DNA of 64,000 nt, taken from NCBI RefSeq assembly GCF_036324505.1, contig NC_086360.1, positions 19,956,261-20,020,260 of the forward strand. Reading direction: 5' to 3'. The position numbers and the translations under genes were made by a program. The notes below the pieces were generated by a model. That model was not told the origin of the DNA. It ran no database searches and saw nothing but the letters and a program-made list of their open reading frames with translations. This document shows, piece by piece, positions 1 through 21,350 of this stretch (its first letter is position 1; each line of letters begins with the position of its first letter). The DNA comes from Eleginops maclovinus (taxonomy: Eukaryota > Chordata > Actinopteri > Perciformes > Eleginopidae).

Positions 1-3000
1 GTTTATTAGAGGCTTGTCAGCAGGCTCAGGGAAAGCTGTGAAGTGAAATGGAGCGTAATGATCAAGGGCCACGCAGATAAGCAGACGCGTCACAGATGTG
101 TCACTGTAGTCCTTTGAGCTGATTTTCCTCATATCCGGATTTTCTAACTTCTGACTTACATCTGTTTCATAAATGTTTAAATCAGGGAAAAGTCAAATGT
201 GTCCTCATATTTACACCAACACACATTACACACACCAATATATCATCTATTCAATCATGTATAAAGTCTATTAATACACAGGGTTGGGCTCGGCTGGCTC
301 TTTGCCATTGAGACTGTAATTGTAGGCCCAGGTTGAGGGCATACAATATGAAACCAGAAGTATAGTTTATTGTGTCTCATAATTGCACACTGCGTGACTG
401 AGAGCTCAGATTAAGTCACTGTGAGTTTAAGGTCACTACCGCCATCTAGTGGTTTGTTTTTCAGCTCGTGAGTGTCACCAGTGTTTGTTATTCCTCATTC
501 ACACTTTCACTTCTTGTCTTCTTTGTTTATTTGCTATGCTTTGAAAGGATGGACGACACTATGCACTGTACAGACTTTGGTGGTAGAATGGCACGTACGC
601 TACCTAGCTCCACGTCTTGGTTTTGTTTCTAACCATGGGACTTTAGTTGTGATTTTAGATGTGTTCACATGAGACTGTCTGTTCCTGTTTCCAGTCTGCC
701 ATCATACTCTTCAGCTATCAAGTAAAGGCAAACAGTCAGTGTAATATCATATGGAGCTGCAACTACAGACCACAGCTGTGGCTTCGATGTTTTGCGGTTG
801 TCTGTCTGTGTGTTATCGTGAACAGGGTATCCTGGATTACCTTGAGGGGATTATTTCAAATTTGGCTGAATTTTTTACTCAAATATTCACTGATTCTATT
901 TTGTTATGGTCAAAGGTCAAGATCAATCTGATCTCAAAAAACATAACATAACTGGCCAGAACTCAATAAGTCACATCCTAATTTCACACACATTTCTTAA
1001 AGGATAACACAAGGGGATAACATTTTGACTGACATGGATTGTACCTGTAAGAGGCACTCAACCGCAACATGGTAAAAAAAGGCATAAAATACAGAAAAAT
1101 ATTTACTAAAACCAGAGGTGCAGTCCAAAACCCAAAGCCATTCATATTATATTAACAAAATAAAGTAAAAGCTACAAGCAAGCGACAAAGGTTGAACCAA
1201 AATTCTTGACTTGAACCATTAACCCTCTGAAAATAATGATTTGAGAATAATTTCGTCCGTCTATAGCAACTGTTTCCTCTTTAAAGTGGCAATGCTTCTT
1301 GGATAGTAGCAGGAACTTAACATGTTATATTTTGTGTTTTAGATATGGTTATCCTCTGAATCGTTGAAAAATAAACATCTCTGAGCAAAAATATGTTTTA
1401 TTTGGCTTCAGGTTTCATTTAGATATCCATCAGCGTGGACAGATATACATTATTATACATTTCCCTATGTTGTATGTACTGGTGATGTCACGGATGAGGT
1501 AATATCGATGTGGTGACCTCATAGTTTTAGTTGGAGGGTCTGAAGCCGTAGAGAGGGGCAGAGCAGCGATGGGCACCGGGCTGAGAGCTGTGCTGTACAT
1601 GTGGTCATGCTGCCTGTGGGTGAGTGAATGCACTACTCTCTCATTTCAGAGGTTTCTCTGTAATATTATATTATTATATATAGGAAGTTATCATATATCA
1701 TATGGACTATTGGTGGTATCTGATTTCAGCTTCTTTGTGTTGTTGCTGGCTGGGTTTACTAGTGATGTCAGCAGAAGAGGGGAAGTGATGAGTCGCCGTG
1801 ACTCACTTCCCAGTCAGTGACGTTAAGTATTAGGTGGGGGGAATATTATAGAAATTGGGAGCAGTAGTAAGATACGTCTGCAATATAACTTGTCTTTGTT
1901 TTGGCTTCTTTCATTTTAATCTTATTAATTTCAGTAGAGGGAATACTTCCTGCTACAAATGTATGCTCGACGATGAACCCTGCATACATGTTGGTAGATT
2001 TGAGATAAAAAAACATTCTGAACAGAATTGACATTTTCAGGATAAAATGACTCTCATAGGGTACTTGGAGAAGATTTCTAGCTTGCCATCATGGGAGAAA
2101 AGTAAAAAGACAAACCTGATTCTGTAAGTATACAGTAATTACCTCAATAAAGGAAGAGATATTCACAATTTAATGAAAGTGCTGTATTTATGCAGGGGTT
2201 AGTTGGATTATATCGTGAATAACAATTAATTTGGCCAGAATAATCATGACATGATATTTTGATGTCTTGTAACTTTTGGATGATTAAAAAACTATATAAT
2301 TTCAGTAAAATTCTGCAACTAATGATTGTATTCATCTTCGGTTATACGTTTTATATCATAGCATTATATATTTTGTACCTTTTAATAAACAAGTCAATAA
2401 TATTGCTACACCCAATACTTCCTGAACTTTATCAGGACTATGTTGGCTTTCTTCCGGTTGTGTCACTTTGTGTTTTGTATTACACATTTTTGGACAGAGC
2501 CATACAGGAGAGTTTGTGAGCCGCTGGAAACTGAGACCCTCACAGCTGATTGCCTTTAGCACAGCACTTCAAAGCCAAGTGAATCAGATTACCTGTAGGG
2601 GGCATATGTGGACAGGGATTCAGTTCTCTTTAGCTCCTCATGAGTCCCAGATTTCTCTTGTGTTTAACTCTCTGAAAAGCGTCTGACTCTGGAGTCACCT
2701 GCTGCGGCTTTATTCAGGGTGCACGCTCACCCAATAACAGAGATTAGGTTGGGAGCTAGGGAGTGTTTTCTAGTCTGTTTGGCTATTCGCATGCGTCTGA
2801 TTTAAAAAACATTTGACTGCTGTGATTGTTGGCTCCACTGTGCGGACAAACTGGTTGATGAGCCTGCGAGCCTGAGACTGGTAAAGCCACACCTGTCTTT
2901 TCACTCTACCCTCATGCATGTCCAATCTATCTATTTATAGTTTACTCTTTAACATGATCATGCACTTGTGCTCATTCCTATCTGAATGTGTCATCTCCAC

Positions 3001-4029
3001 TTTCTCCCTGGCTTTCTGTTTTGAAAGGAGTTGCATTTTACAAACATGCAATGTTTTTCTGTGTCATCCTTCTTGTTTCCACTGCCTCTCTGTTTCCTGA
3101 CTGGGACACTTCCCTGCGTTGCCCTGCAACTGAATCAGGCTGGAGCAATGGAGCACCGCAGGACATATATCACCCTCCCCTCTCCCTCCCGCTCTGAATC
3201 AGGGACCTCCCATTCTCCCTCCCTGACTCTGTTCCACACTCCCTCTCTTCACTCAGTTTCTCCTTGAGGTTGAGTCCTATAGCGCTGGCTACAGAGTAGC
3301 ACTCCTGACGCATTTTCTCCTACCTGCCCATACCTGCAGAAGAAGGCGAGGAGAGAAACATTTTCTCTCTGTCCGTGTCTTTTATCCTCTGGATTTGACT
3401 TTCCCCCCACAGTGCTCTCTCCTGTTTCCTCTTTTTGGCACTGCGTTGGTTGTCCTCTGGTTTTTCTTATGGAATACGAATGACTACAGCAGCTTTCCTT
3501 TTTGCCACCGGCTGTCCTGCACCATTTCTTGCCACAGATTTTTGCCAGAGGATAGCACAGCATCGGGCACCTTGAAAATGTAACCTTGTTGGATGGATGC
3601 ATTTTTCAACTTTCAGCCCTTGCCTTGTTTTTGAGGAAGTGCATTATCGTTGGCTCTGGGGCAGCTGTCAGGTCAGCTGTAATTGAAACTGGACAGGGAA
3701 GCTCACCTGCAAAATGTACAGAGTTCTCAAGGAGCAAAATAACAAATCTCATTCTCAGTATTTCTAGCAAGGTGGATAGAAATAGATAGCTGAATGTTAT
3801 GCCAAACAAACATGTTATGTTAAGGATGTGTCTCTTTGATTCTAACTACTTGAGTTTGCACTTGGATTACCTGAAGCCAGGAAAACATGGATGTGAAACC
3901 TGTTGGTAGTAGTGTCCCGCATTACTAATATTTAGTGTTGGCCTTACATAACCTTTACATGCCCTCTCAGTATCATAGCTAACATAACTTGTGTGCATTT
4001 AAAATAGACGTATGAAAGCTTCACAATTC
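1..4029. other. Left-flank noncoding region, no recognised gene
   Basis: I recognise no gene in this 4 kb. Open frames are short, overlap in several frames and show no family similarity. Two things stand out. A motif matching the CTCF core consensus lies at 439-452. A short ATG-led segment at 1569-1620 ends at a good GTGAGT donor and could be a signal-peptide exon, but I see no partner exon. Mixed-composition sequence around 2900-3600 could hold untranslated exons of the downstream gene; nothing in it proves that. Confidence 0.5.
439..452 (-). promoter_or_regulatory. CTCF-like motif
   Basis: Read on the minus strand the 14 bases are CCACTAGATGGCGG, which fits every position of the core consensus CCASYAGRKGGCRS. 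Similar motifs also occur inside fish dispersed repeats, so occupancy is not implied. Confidence 0.35.
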
Positions 4030-4414
4030 AGTTCAGACCGACAGGCTGGAGCCCCGACAGCGATGAGTTGAAATAGAGTTCCGACGGTTCCAGTGGGACT
4101 GCACTGAAGAAAGAACATTTAGAAGCAAACTAAGGAGAGGCTCGATACTATAACAATCTGGGACTGACTGCCCTTTATTGCTGCAGTGCTGTAAGCAGCA
4201 GACGCCAACATCCTCACAACTTTGGACTCGCTGAGCTGTGTTGTTGTTCTGTGTCACCCTCCTCACTGCTGCAGTATTGACCCAGCAACAGTGAAAACCT
4301 ACGACACCGTCCTGGACTTTTACCTCAACAGCGTGACTGGACTCTAATGATTTCCTGAGTCACAGCTCGGTTCAGACTTTTTGACACGGCAAGACTTGAC
4401 ATCAGTGGGTTGCG
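4030..4414 (+). promoter_or_regulatory. Probable 5'UTR and promoter of the short kiaa1671 transcript
   Basis: The TTTAAAAT stretch near 3997-4004 could act as a TATA-like element, with transcription starting near 4030; this is inference. The interval has tiny upstream frames (for example ATG AGT TGA at about 4063) and an in-frame TGA at 4397-4399, 18 bases before the chosen start codon, which shows the main frame is not open further upstream in this exon. Confidence 0.35.
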
Positions 4415-15377
<10,963 letters not shown>

Positions 15378-15822
15378 GATATTAATGAGGTGAGTTAGCT
15401 TTTGAACTTTCTCGCCATCTTTTAGTGTGTATTTAACTAAGAATACAAACATATTTCAGCTTTTAACACCTGTCATCCTCACTCCCCTTTAGGTGGCCTT
15501 ATCAGATGAATCTATATGAAATAGAAGCCTTAACGTTGGAGAGAGTAGGAGAGAGGAATCTACAGCTGCTGACCTTTTCTTTTTTTTTCTCTCTTCCCAT
15601 CTGGGTTTATAATGTGCATGGTGCCTTTTTTACGGAGAGTCTCTGTCTTTTGGAAAAAGAATAAAACAAGCAAGGAGGAGAAGAAAAAACATCGTGCTGC
15701 TCTGCTTTATCCATTTCATGCTTGAACCTGTTGAAGCCTTTCTGCAGCAGGAGGCTCTTCACATGAACACTTTACTAGGGACCAGGAGAAGACACGAGGG
15801 GACGGGAGGAATTATTGGCAAT

Positions 15823-16082
15823 AGTGCTGCAACTGATGATTCTTTTCATTGTCGATTCATCTGTTGATTATTATCTCGACTGATTGGTTAATTGTTTGGT
15901 CTAAAAATGTCAGAAAATGTCTGTGGTGATGTAAATATCTTGTTTTGTGAGTCAAAAACCCAAAGATATCAAGTTTAATATGATATAAAATAAAGAACAG
16001 CAAATCTTGTCCACATTTGAGATTTAAAATCTATTTTCTGACATTTGTTACTTTAAGGATGAATTGATAATCGAAATTGTTC
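15823..16082 (+). repeat. Dispersed fish repeat (CTGCAACTGATGATT / AATGTCAGAAAA type)
   Basis: The sequence follows a familiar percomorph interspersed repeat: TGCAACTGATGATT, TTCATTGTCGATT, GGTCTAAAAATGTCAGAAAA, then a mirrored end with TGACATTTG and ATTGATAATCGAAAT. A second copy is at 19711-19945, and an inverted end is at about 51250-51395. Confidence 0.6.
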
Positions 16083-17164
16083 TGTTTGTATACGAACCGT
16101 TGCTGTGCTACTGAACAAATACTTCGTACACAGCAGCTGTTAAGCAATGTTTGACTTGTGGGACCATGCAACACTTTTGCTTCATCACAAGCTGGAGGAC
16201 AATCCAGAAAATCCTCTTGTGTTTCCTGACCTGACTTGTGTGTACAGGTCGGGACATAATGTGTGTTTTCAGTCTGTTGAGGGGAGTCACACAAGCATTG
16301 CCGTAGGACGTCAATTCAGACACTAATGATCTCCTTCTTGAACATAGAGAACAAATCACTGCTGACCTGATCTGCAATCAGAAGATGTTATATTTGTATT
16401 ATGATTGATTTAACAGAGAACTAGTTTTGCGTTGCATCACTACAAAATACTTTTTTACACTCCACACAACCCTAACAGTGTCAGAGTTGCTGCATCTTGT
16501 ACATATGTTTTTGTCTAAGTATATTTTTGTTTTTGTGTAAGAGGGACAGGGGACTCTGCATCTGTCAATCATGCACACTCCTTATCAGCACAAATACTTT
16601 TATAAAGAAGAAACACTAATCAGCCTGTCTTCCCCGAATGATTGTAGCGTACATCAAAAGCCATATGTTCACCTTGTAGCCCTTGTTTCACAAACAAATG
16701 TGCAATTCTTCCTCGGTTTTTGTCCCCATTAATGTGCATGCACAATCTTTGCTGTCAAACTGAAAGTGTTGGGCGCTCCAGTGGAGGGATTATTTGTTCA
16801 CTACTTTGTTTAAATCACTCTATGAAACTCCTAAAAGCATATGAACATTTGCACCTGCTTTCCACCTTTACTGTAATCCTCCTCTTGATGCTGCCCTTCT
16901 ATAAAGCACTTTGTCACTTGACGCACTACGGCACTGACCTCTGCCCCTCTTGTCTCGTCTCCTGTGTTGTCGGAGTTTTTCTCATGCAATGCAAGTGAAT
17001 GTGTTGAAGTCCTCTGGGGGGATTGTCCCTGGTTTCTATGTACATGACGTTTTACTTTGTCATAAAGATTTGAGGGTTTATTTTTTGTCCTTTTCTTATT
17101 TCAAAGTACAGATGAATATTGCACTGTGTTGTACTGGCCAGTGTCCTAAAGTGACTACATTCTT

Positions 17165-17170
17165 AATAAA
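17165..17170 (+). terminator. Distal poly(A) signal for kiaa1671
   Basis: AATAAA ends a T-rich stretch that resembles a 3'UTR end. Assignment to kiaa1671 assumes a long 3'UTR. Confidence 0.4.
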
Positions 17171-17677
17171 ATGTACTTGACTTGATTTAAAAATCGGTCT
17201 AGTTTGTCTCCGGCAGAGTTTAACCCCTGTGGGGAAAAAAACTCAATTATATTTCTTTTTAGGAAAGATTGGTTGCTCAGTATTCTCAAGTGTAGATTAG
17301 GATGTATCAGGTGCTTTTGGAAAACAAGGAAAAAACAGGAAGTCTTTCAGGCACAATTTTAAAAAAAGGAAACCACAACGAAGAAAATATATCATAAAGA
17401 TTGTATTATGAAGGTGTATTTATTAAAAAGCCAACATGTTTGGACCACTGTCCATTTTGTATTCAAAGCTTTACTTCGTCAAAAGAGGTCCGAATAAATT
17501 GACTGGAAATTATTATTAAAAGGGTTTTATATTTTCTATAGATCCCCTTATTATAAATTATTTCACAATTCACAGATTTAATACACTCCCATCCTGTGAA
17601 TGGACATATTTTTGACACTACTAACCTAACTTTGGGATAAAAGTTTGAGGAAGTTGTCTAACACCAGAGTTTAATCC

Positions 17678-17750
<73 letters not shown>

Positions 17751-17954
17751 TGCTGAGCGGGGCTGTTTGCTGAATCCTCTTGGCTCTCTCTCCCCGTGCC
17801 CGCACACAGTGCTTGCTGGCAGCCGGGCGGACAGGCATGGCAGTGTGTGCCAACACAGCTGCCTATTGAGAGGCAGCGTTACGGACACAATGTGAGCGAC
17901 AGACTTGCTGTATCAACAGCTCCCCCTTTTTTGCTGTTGTGGCCAGAAATAAAC
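17171..17954. other. Intergenic interval kiaa1671-crybb3
   Basis: Mostly AT-rich, with a (TG)n tract at 17681-17747 and a G/C-richer stretch from 17750 to 17900 that probably belongs to the crybb3 promoter. I see no gene. Confidence 0.6.
17681..17747. repeat. (TG)n microsatellite
   Basis: About 33 TG units, followed directly by TGCTGAGC, a Maf half-site-like sequence, some 200 bases upstream of the probable crybb3 TATA element. Confidence 0.95.
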
Positions 17955-17955
17955 C

Positions 17956-18060
17956 ATAAATACCCCCCCTATCCCTGCCCTCTAATGGCTCAACCCCACC
18001 AAACACCAAGTGGCACCGAAAAAAAGAGGGACAGTACCATTTCCTAGCAGGCATACCCAG
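17956..18060 (+). promoter_or_regulatory. crybb3: Probable crybb3 promoter and noncoding exon 1
   Basis: ATAAATA at 17956-17962 fits a TATA-like element. About 30 bases on, an untranslated exon would run from about 17990 to CCCAG|GTAAAA at 18060/18061. Beta-crystallin genes typically have a short noncoding first exon, which supports this reading. The acceptor before the ATG exon is unclear; CCCAAAG at 18356 is a weak candidate. Confidence 0.4.
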
Positions 18061-18379
18061 GTAAAAAGCTCACTGTGGACACAGGCGGGGTAATAAATCC
18101 AATGCAATGGAGTTAGATGATGCTGCGTCAAGTGGAGACCAAGGTTTGGATGATTTCTTTAAGGGATGATATCATCTTTTGTATCATATTCAGTTAATGA
18201 TAATCCTTACTTCAGGTCAAAGGAATACAATCCAACTACTTGAGTCATAAATTGCAATCTTGACATTGACTTTTTTCCTCCTGTCTGTGTCTCTGTCCCT
18301 GAACATGCATGCATGATGGATGGTGCATTGCCTGTGTGTCTGCTGCTGGCCCAAAGTGGAGGAGCAGTGGATCAGGAGG

Positions 18380-21194
18380 ATGTCAGAGCAGCAGAGTGCC
18401 CCGGAGCAGCAGGCTGCAGGGAAGAGCCAGGGCGGAGTCGGAGCCACGTATAAGGTACTGGAAAACAAGAGTGTGTGCAGGGCTAGAAACCTCAGTGGTC
18501 AGGGATGGATCCACAATGTCCTACTATTTGATCAAAATCTCTTAATTTATGAAAAGTATTATAATTTCACATTTATTTCAGATATTTCAGTATTTATTTT
18601 TTTAAAGATTGTTTTGCATTTGCTACCTCTTCATTTATTATTTAACTACATTTTGCTGCTTTCACTTAAGTAACATCTGCAATGCAGGATTTAACTAATA
18701 GACTAACAGAGTATTTGAGTATATTATGATGTATAATATATGTTTGGTGACACCACTTCTTTATGACCAATATGAGCCCCTTGATAAAGGCTTATATCCA
18801 AACCACACTTAATGAAGACTGACTACTCACTGTATTTTTAAACAGGTAGTAAATCTGCAGCTTTTTGTCATCCAGGTGTTGCTGTTTGAGTTTGAGAACT
18901 TCCAGGGCTGCAAGGCGGAGTTTTCTGCAGAGTGCAAAGATGTGATGGAGAAGGGACTGCAGAAAGTCGGATCTGTGATAGTCGAGTCCGGACCGTAAGT
19001 ACTACTCACTGTTCAAAACATATGTATCTACATTATAAGGAGGGCCGGGCGGTTTGGAGTAAATCGAATATCACAATCATTTTATATGACCTCGATAACA
19101 ATATTGCAACAGTGTTGATGGGCTGCCTATATGTGTTTTTGTTAATAATCATCAGTAGTGCGATATAATGATTTATTGGTTAAAGAACAATGTAGAAATT
19201 AGAAAGGAAAAGTGTGTTAATTTACTGTAACACAGCCTTTAAAAGGACAAAATAATCAACCAAATATCCAAAATCCAAGGAGTAACAGTATAACAGTCTT
19301 ATAATACCAATTTGATATCCATATATTGCCGTGCATTAGCAGTGAGAATAACGTTTCCTAGACAACTACTTAAAATTGTTTGGCTTATCTGAAGCTGATG
19401 TATTTGCAGGATTCTTGTTGTTTGAATCTTGAGACTTTGTATCTTCATGTAAGTTGCTTTGGATAAAAGAGACAGCAAAATGAAATGTCAGGAAAAATAA
19501 ACCTCCTTTTTGATCTCTTCCTTCTCAGCTGGGCGGGTTATGATCGGCATGACTTCACAGGGGAGCAGTTTATTCTGGAGAAGGGCGAGTATCCGCGCTG
19601 GGACACCTGGACCAACAGTCAGAACAGCTACTCCCTCTTTTCTCTAAGGCCACTCAAAGTGGTGGGTGAACAGTATAATACAAAACGGACTCTGCAGCCT
19701 TTACACAAACACTTTCATTATCGATTAATTTTCCTATTGTTTGCTATTTGATTAATTTGTTGGTCTTTAAAATGTCAGAAAATAGGGAAAAATATCCATC
19801 CCCATCCAGGGTCTTTAAATGTCAATTGCTAAATGATATTCAACCTAACATGATATAAACCAAAGAGAATCAGGAAATCATCTCATGTGTAAGGCTCAAA
19901 ACAGCATTTCCTGACATTTTTGCAGGTATAATTATCTTTTATCACTTATCACAAAGATGTAGATTGAATTAGATGAGGTGTACTTCAGTTTTTTTGTTAC
20001 AAAAGCATGTTAAGGCATTGCCCATGATTTAAAAATCTGATGAAAAGAACTTTAAGTATAAACATAACAACAGTCGAAATACAAATATCTATGGAGTCTC
20101 TATAGAAATACACAATATACATTCTAAAACAATATAAACACAGTAAATTGAATGTAACTATAAATGCAATGAGGTTAAGAGTGATAGTAAAATATATACA
20201 AATTGTTGAGGGTTATTGAAAGAGCCACAATAGGAGTCATATGAGCTGCACAGCTAACATCGTTGGACACACTGGAGACCTTTGTAAGACTTGTCCCCAT
20301 GTCTGTTTCTCCTCTACAGGACAGTGCTGATCACAAGCTACACCTGTACGAGAACCCAGGGTTCACCGGCAGAAAGATGGAGATTGTTGACGATGATGTG
20401 CCGAGTTTGTGGGGACACGGTTTTCAGGATCGTGTGGCAAGTCTGAAGGCACTTAACGGAACGTAAGACCTTCACTAAATCCCCACTTTCGTAGTCTAGT
20501 TTTTCTATATTACCTACCCAACTCAAAGCAAATAACTGTTCAATGTGCTTATTTGTAAGGGACAGGTATATAGGGAAACATGCACAGTTGCAGAAGAACG
20601 GTCCGTTGTACTGTGAATGAATAGTGAATAGTGTGCAGTGTTGGGAAATTATTATAAAATATTTAGAGTTGCTAGTTTTCTCAAAACTGCCGACTCTTTA
20701 TGATCAATCAAATCAATTTACTTCATGCAACATGGAGAGAAAAGCTGTATGCTTTTCTTTGTACAATGAGGTTTTTTGGGAGGTTTTCTGTTATCTGCTG
20801 CCAAGGTTAATGACTATACAGATAAATGACACAATGCCTAGACTGACTCAAGTACTCAAACAATGCCACGTAAAAAAAGACATTATAAAATGCGGCTTGG
20901 AGGTAGCCTTGTTTTATATGAGACATGCTTACTGTTTTCCTTCCCTGCAGATGGGTGGGCTACATGTTCCCCGGATACAGGGGGCGCCAGTTTATCTTCG
21001 AGAGAGGAGACTTCAAGCACTGGAACGACTGGGAGGCCCCTGTCCCTCAGATCCAGTCTGTCAGACGTGTGAGGGACATGCAGTGGCACAAGAGGGGCTG
21101 CTTCACTGGCCCTGACCCCGCCCCGGCTCCTGGCCCTGACCCTGATCCGACCCCAGCACCTCCTGCACCTCCTGCCACAGCTGGAGCCAGCTGA
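18380..21194 (+). CDS. crybb3: Beta-crystallin B3 with an extended C-terminus
   Basis: Exons 18380-18454, 18876-18994, 19529-19661, 20320-20462 and 20951-21194 encode 237 residues. Internal exon lengths of 119, 133 and 143 are the classic beta-crystallin sizes, one Greek-key motif per exon. The N-terminal arm ([16 protein letters not shown]) matches the MAEQ-APEQ-AAGKS start of mammalian CRYBB3. Diagnostic stretches include [29 protein letters not shown] and the QSVRR-RD-QWHKRG end. It is a structural lens protein, forming beta-crystallin oligomers in fibre-cell cytoplasm. The odd part is the end: human CRYBB3 stops soon after HKRG, while here 28 extra residues (210-237) rich in Pro, Ala and Asp follow. 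An upstream in-frame ATG at 18320 exists but homology favours 18380. crybb2 lies 3.4 kb downstream on the same strand. Confidence 0.95.
19030..19340 (+). repeat. Dispersed fish repeat in a crybb3 intron
   Basis: The stretch begins with GGGCCGGGCGG. It contains ATAATCATCAGTA, CGATATAATGA, TTACTGTAACACAGCCTTTAAAA, and ends near CATATATTGCCGTGCA. This order matches an interspersed repeat I know from percomorph introns. It is degraded. Confidence 0.45.
19711..19945 (+). repeat. Second copy of the ATTATCGATTAAT / AATGTCAGAAAA repeat
   Basis: It shares TTTCATTATCGATTAAT, TTAAAATGTCAGAAAATAG, AACATGATATAAA and TTTCCTGACATTTTT with the 15823-16082 copy, in the same orientation. It lies in the intron between the third and fourth coding exons of crybb3. 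Confidence 0.6.
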
Positions 21195-21250
21195 GCAGGC
21201 CCTCCCCCCCTCCCCCCCACCCCCCCAACCTCCACCACCAAATACCCCCC
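21195..21250 (+). promoter_or_regulatory. C-rich tract at the start of the crybb3 3'UTR
   Basis: A run of C blocks separated by single T or A bases starts about 10 bases after the stop. It resembles poly(C)-binding-protein sites found in stable mRNAs. The complementary strand has four or more G runs. Confidence 0.4.
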
Positions 21251-21344
21251 TCCCTACGCCGCCGACAGTGCCTGCCCTTTGCCTTAACCTGAGCATGGCA
21301 AACGCTTGTGCCCCATGAGGAGTGCCATGTATGTTTCAGTGGCG

Positions 21345-21350
21345 AATAAA
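21345..21350 (+). terminator. crybb3: Poly(A) signal of crybb3
   Basis: AATAAA lies 151 bases after the crybb3 stop codon and is followed by a TG-rich stretch (GAGCTGTTTGTTGCTGCTGTTGTG) fitting a downstream element. Confidence 0.85.

Larger units (their letters stand above)
15378..17185 (+). other. 3'UTR of kiaa1671 with a probable 3'UTR intron and several poly(A) signals
   Basis: Twelve bases after the stop, AATGAG|GTGAGT reads as a strong donor, and CCCCTTTAG at 15492 as the acceptor, so an intron of about 103 bases probably lies in the 3'UTR. AATAAA occurs at 15660-15665 and again at 17165-17170, giving short and long 3'UTR options. A dispersed repeat at 15823-16082 sits inside the long form. 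Confidence 0.5.

Noticed and set aside
18320..18379. Upstream in-frame ATG giving crybb3 a 20-residue longer N-terminus
   Set aside because: The family N-terminus begins at [10 protein letters not shown], and the upstream ATG is probably intronic.
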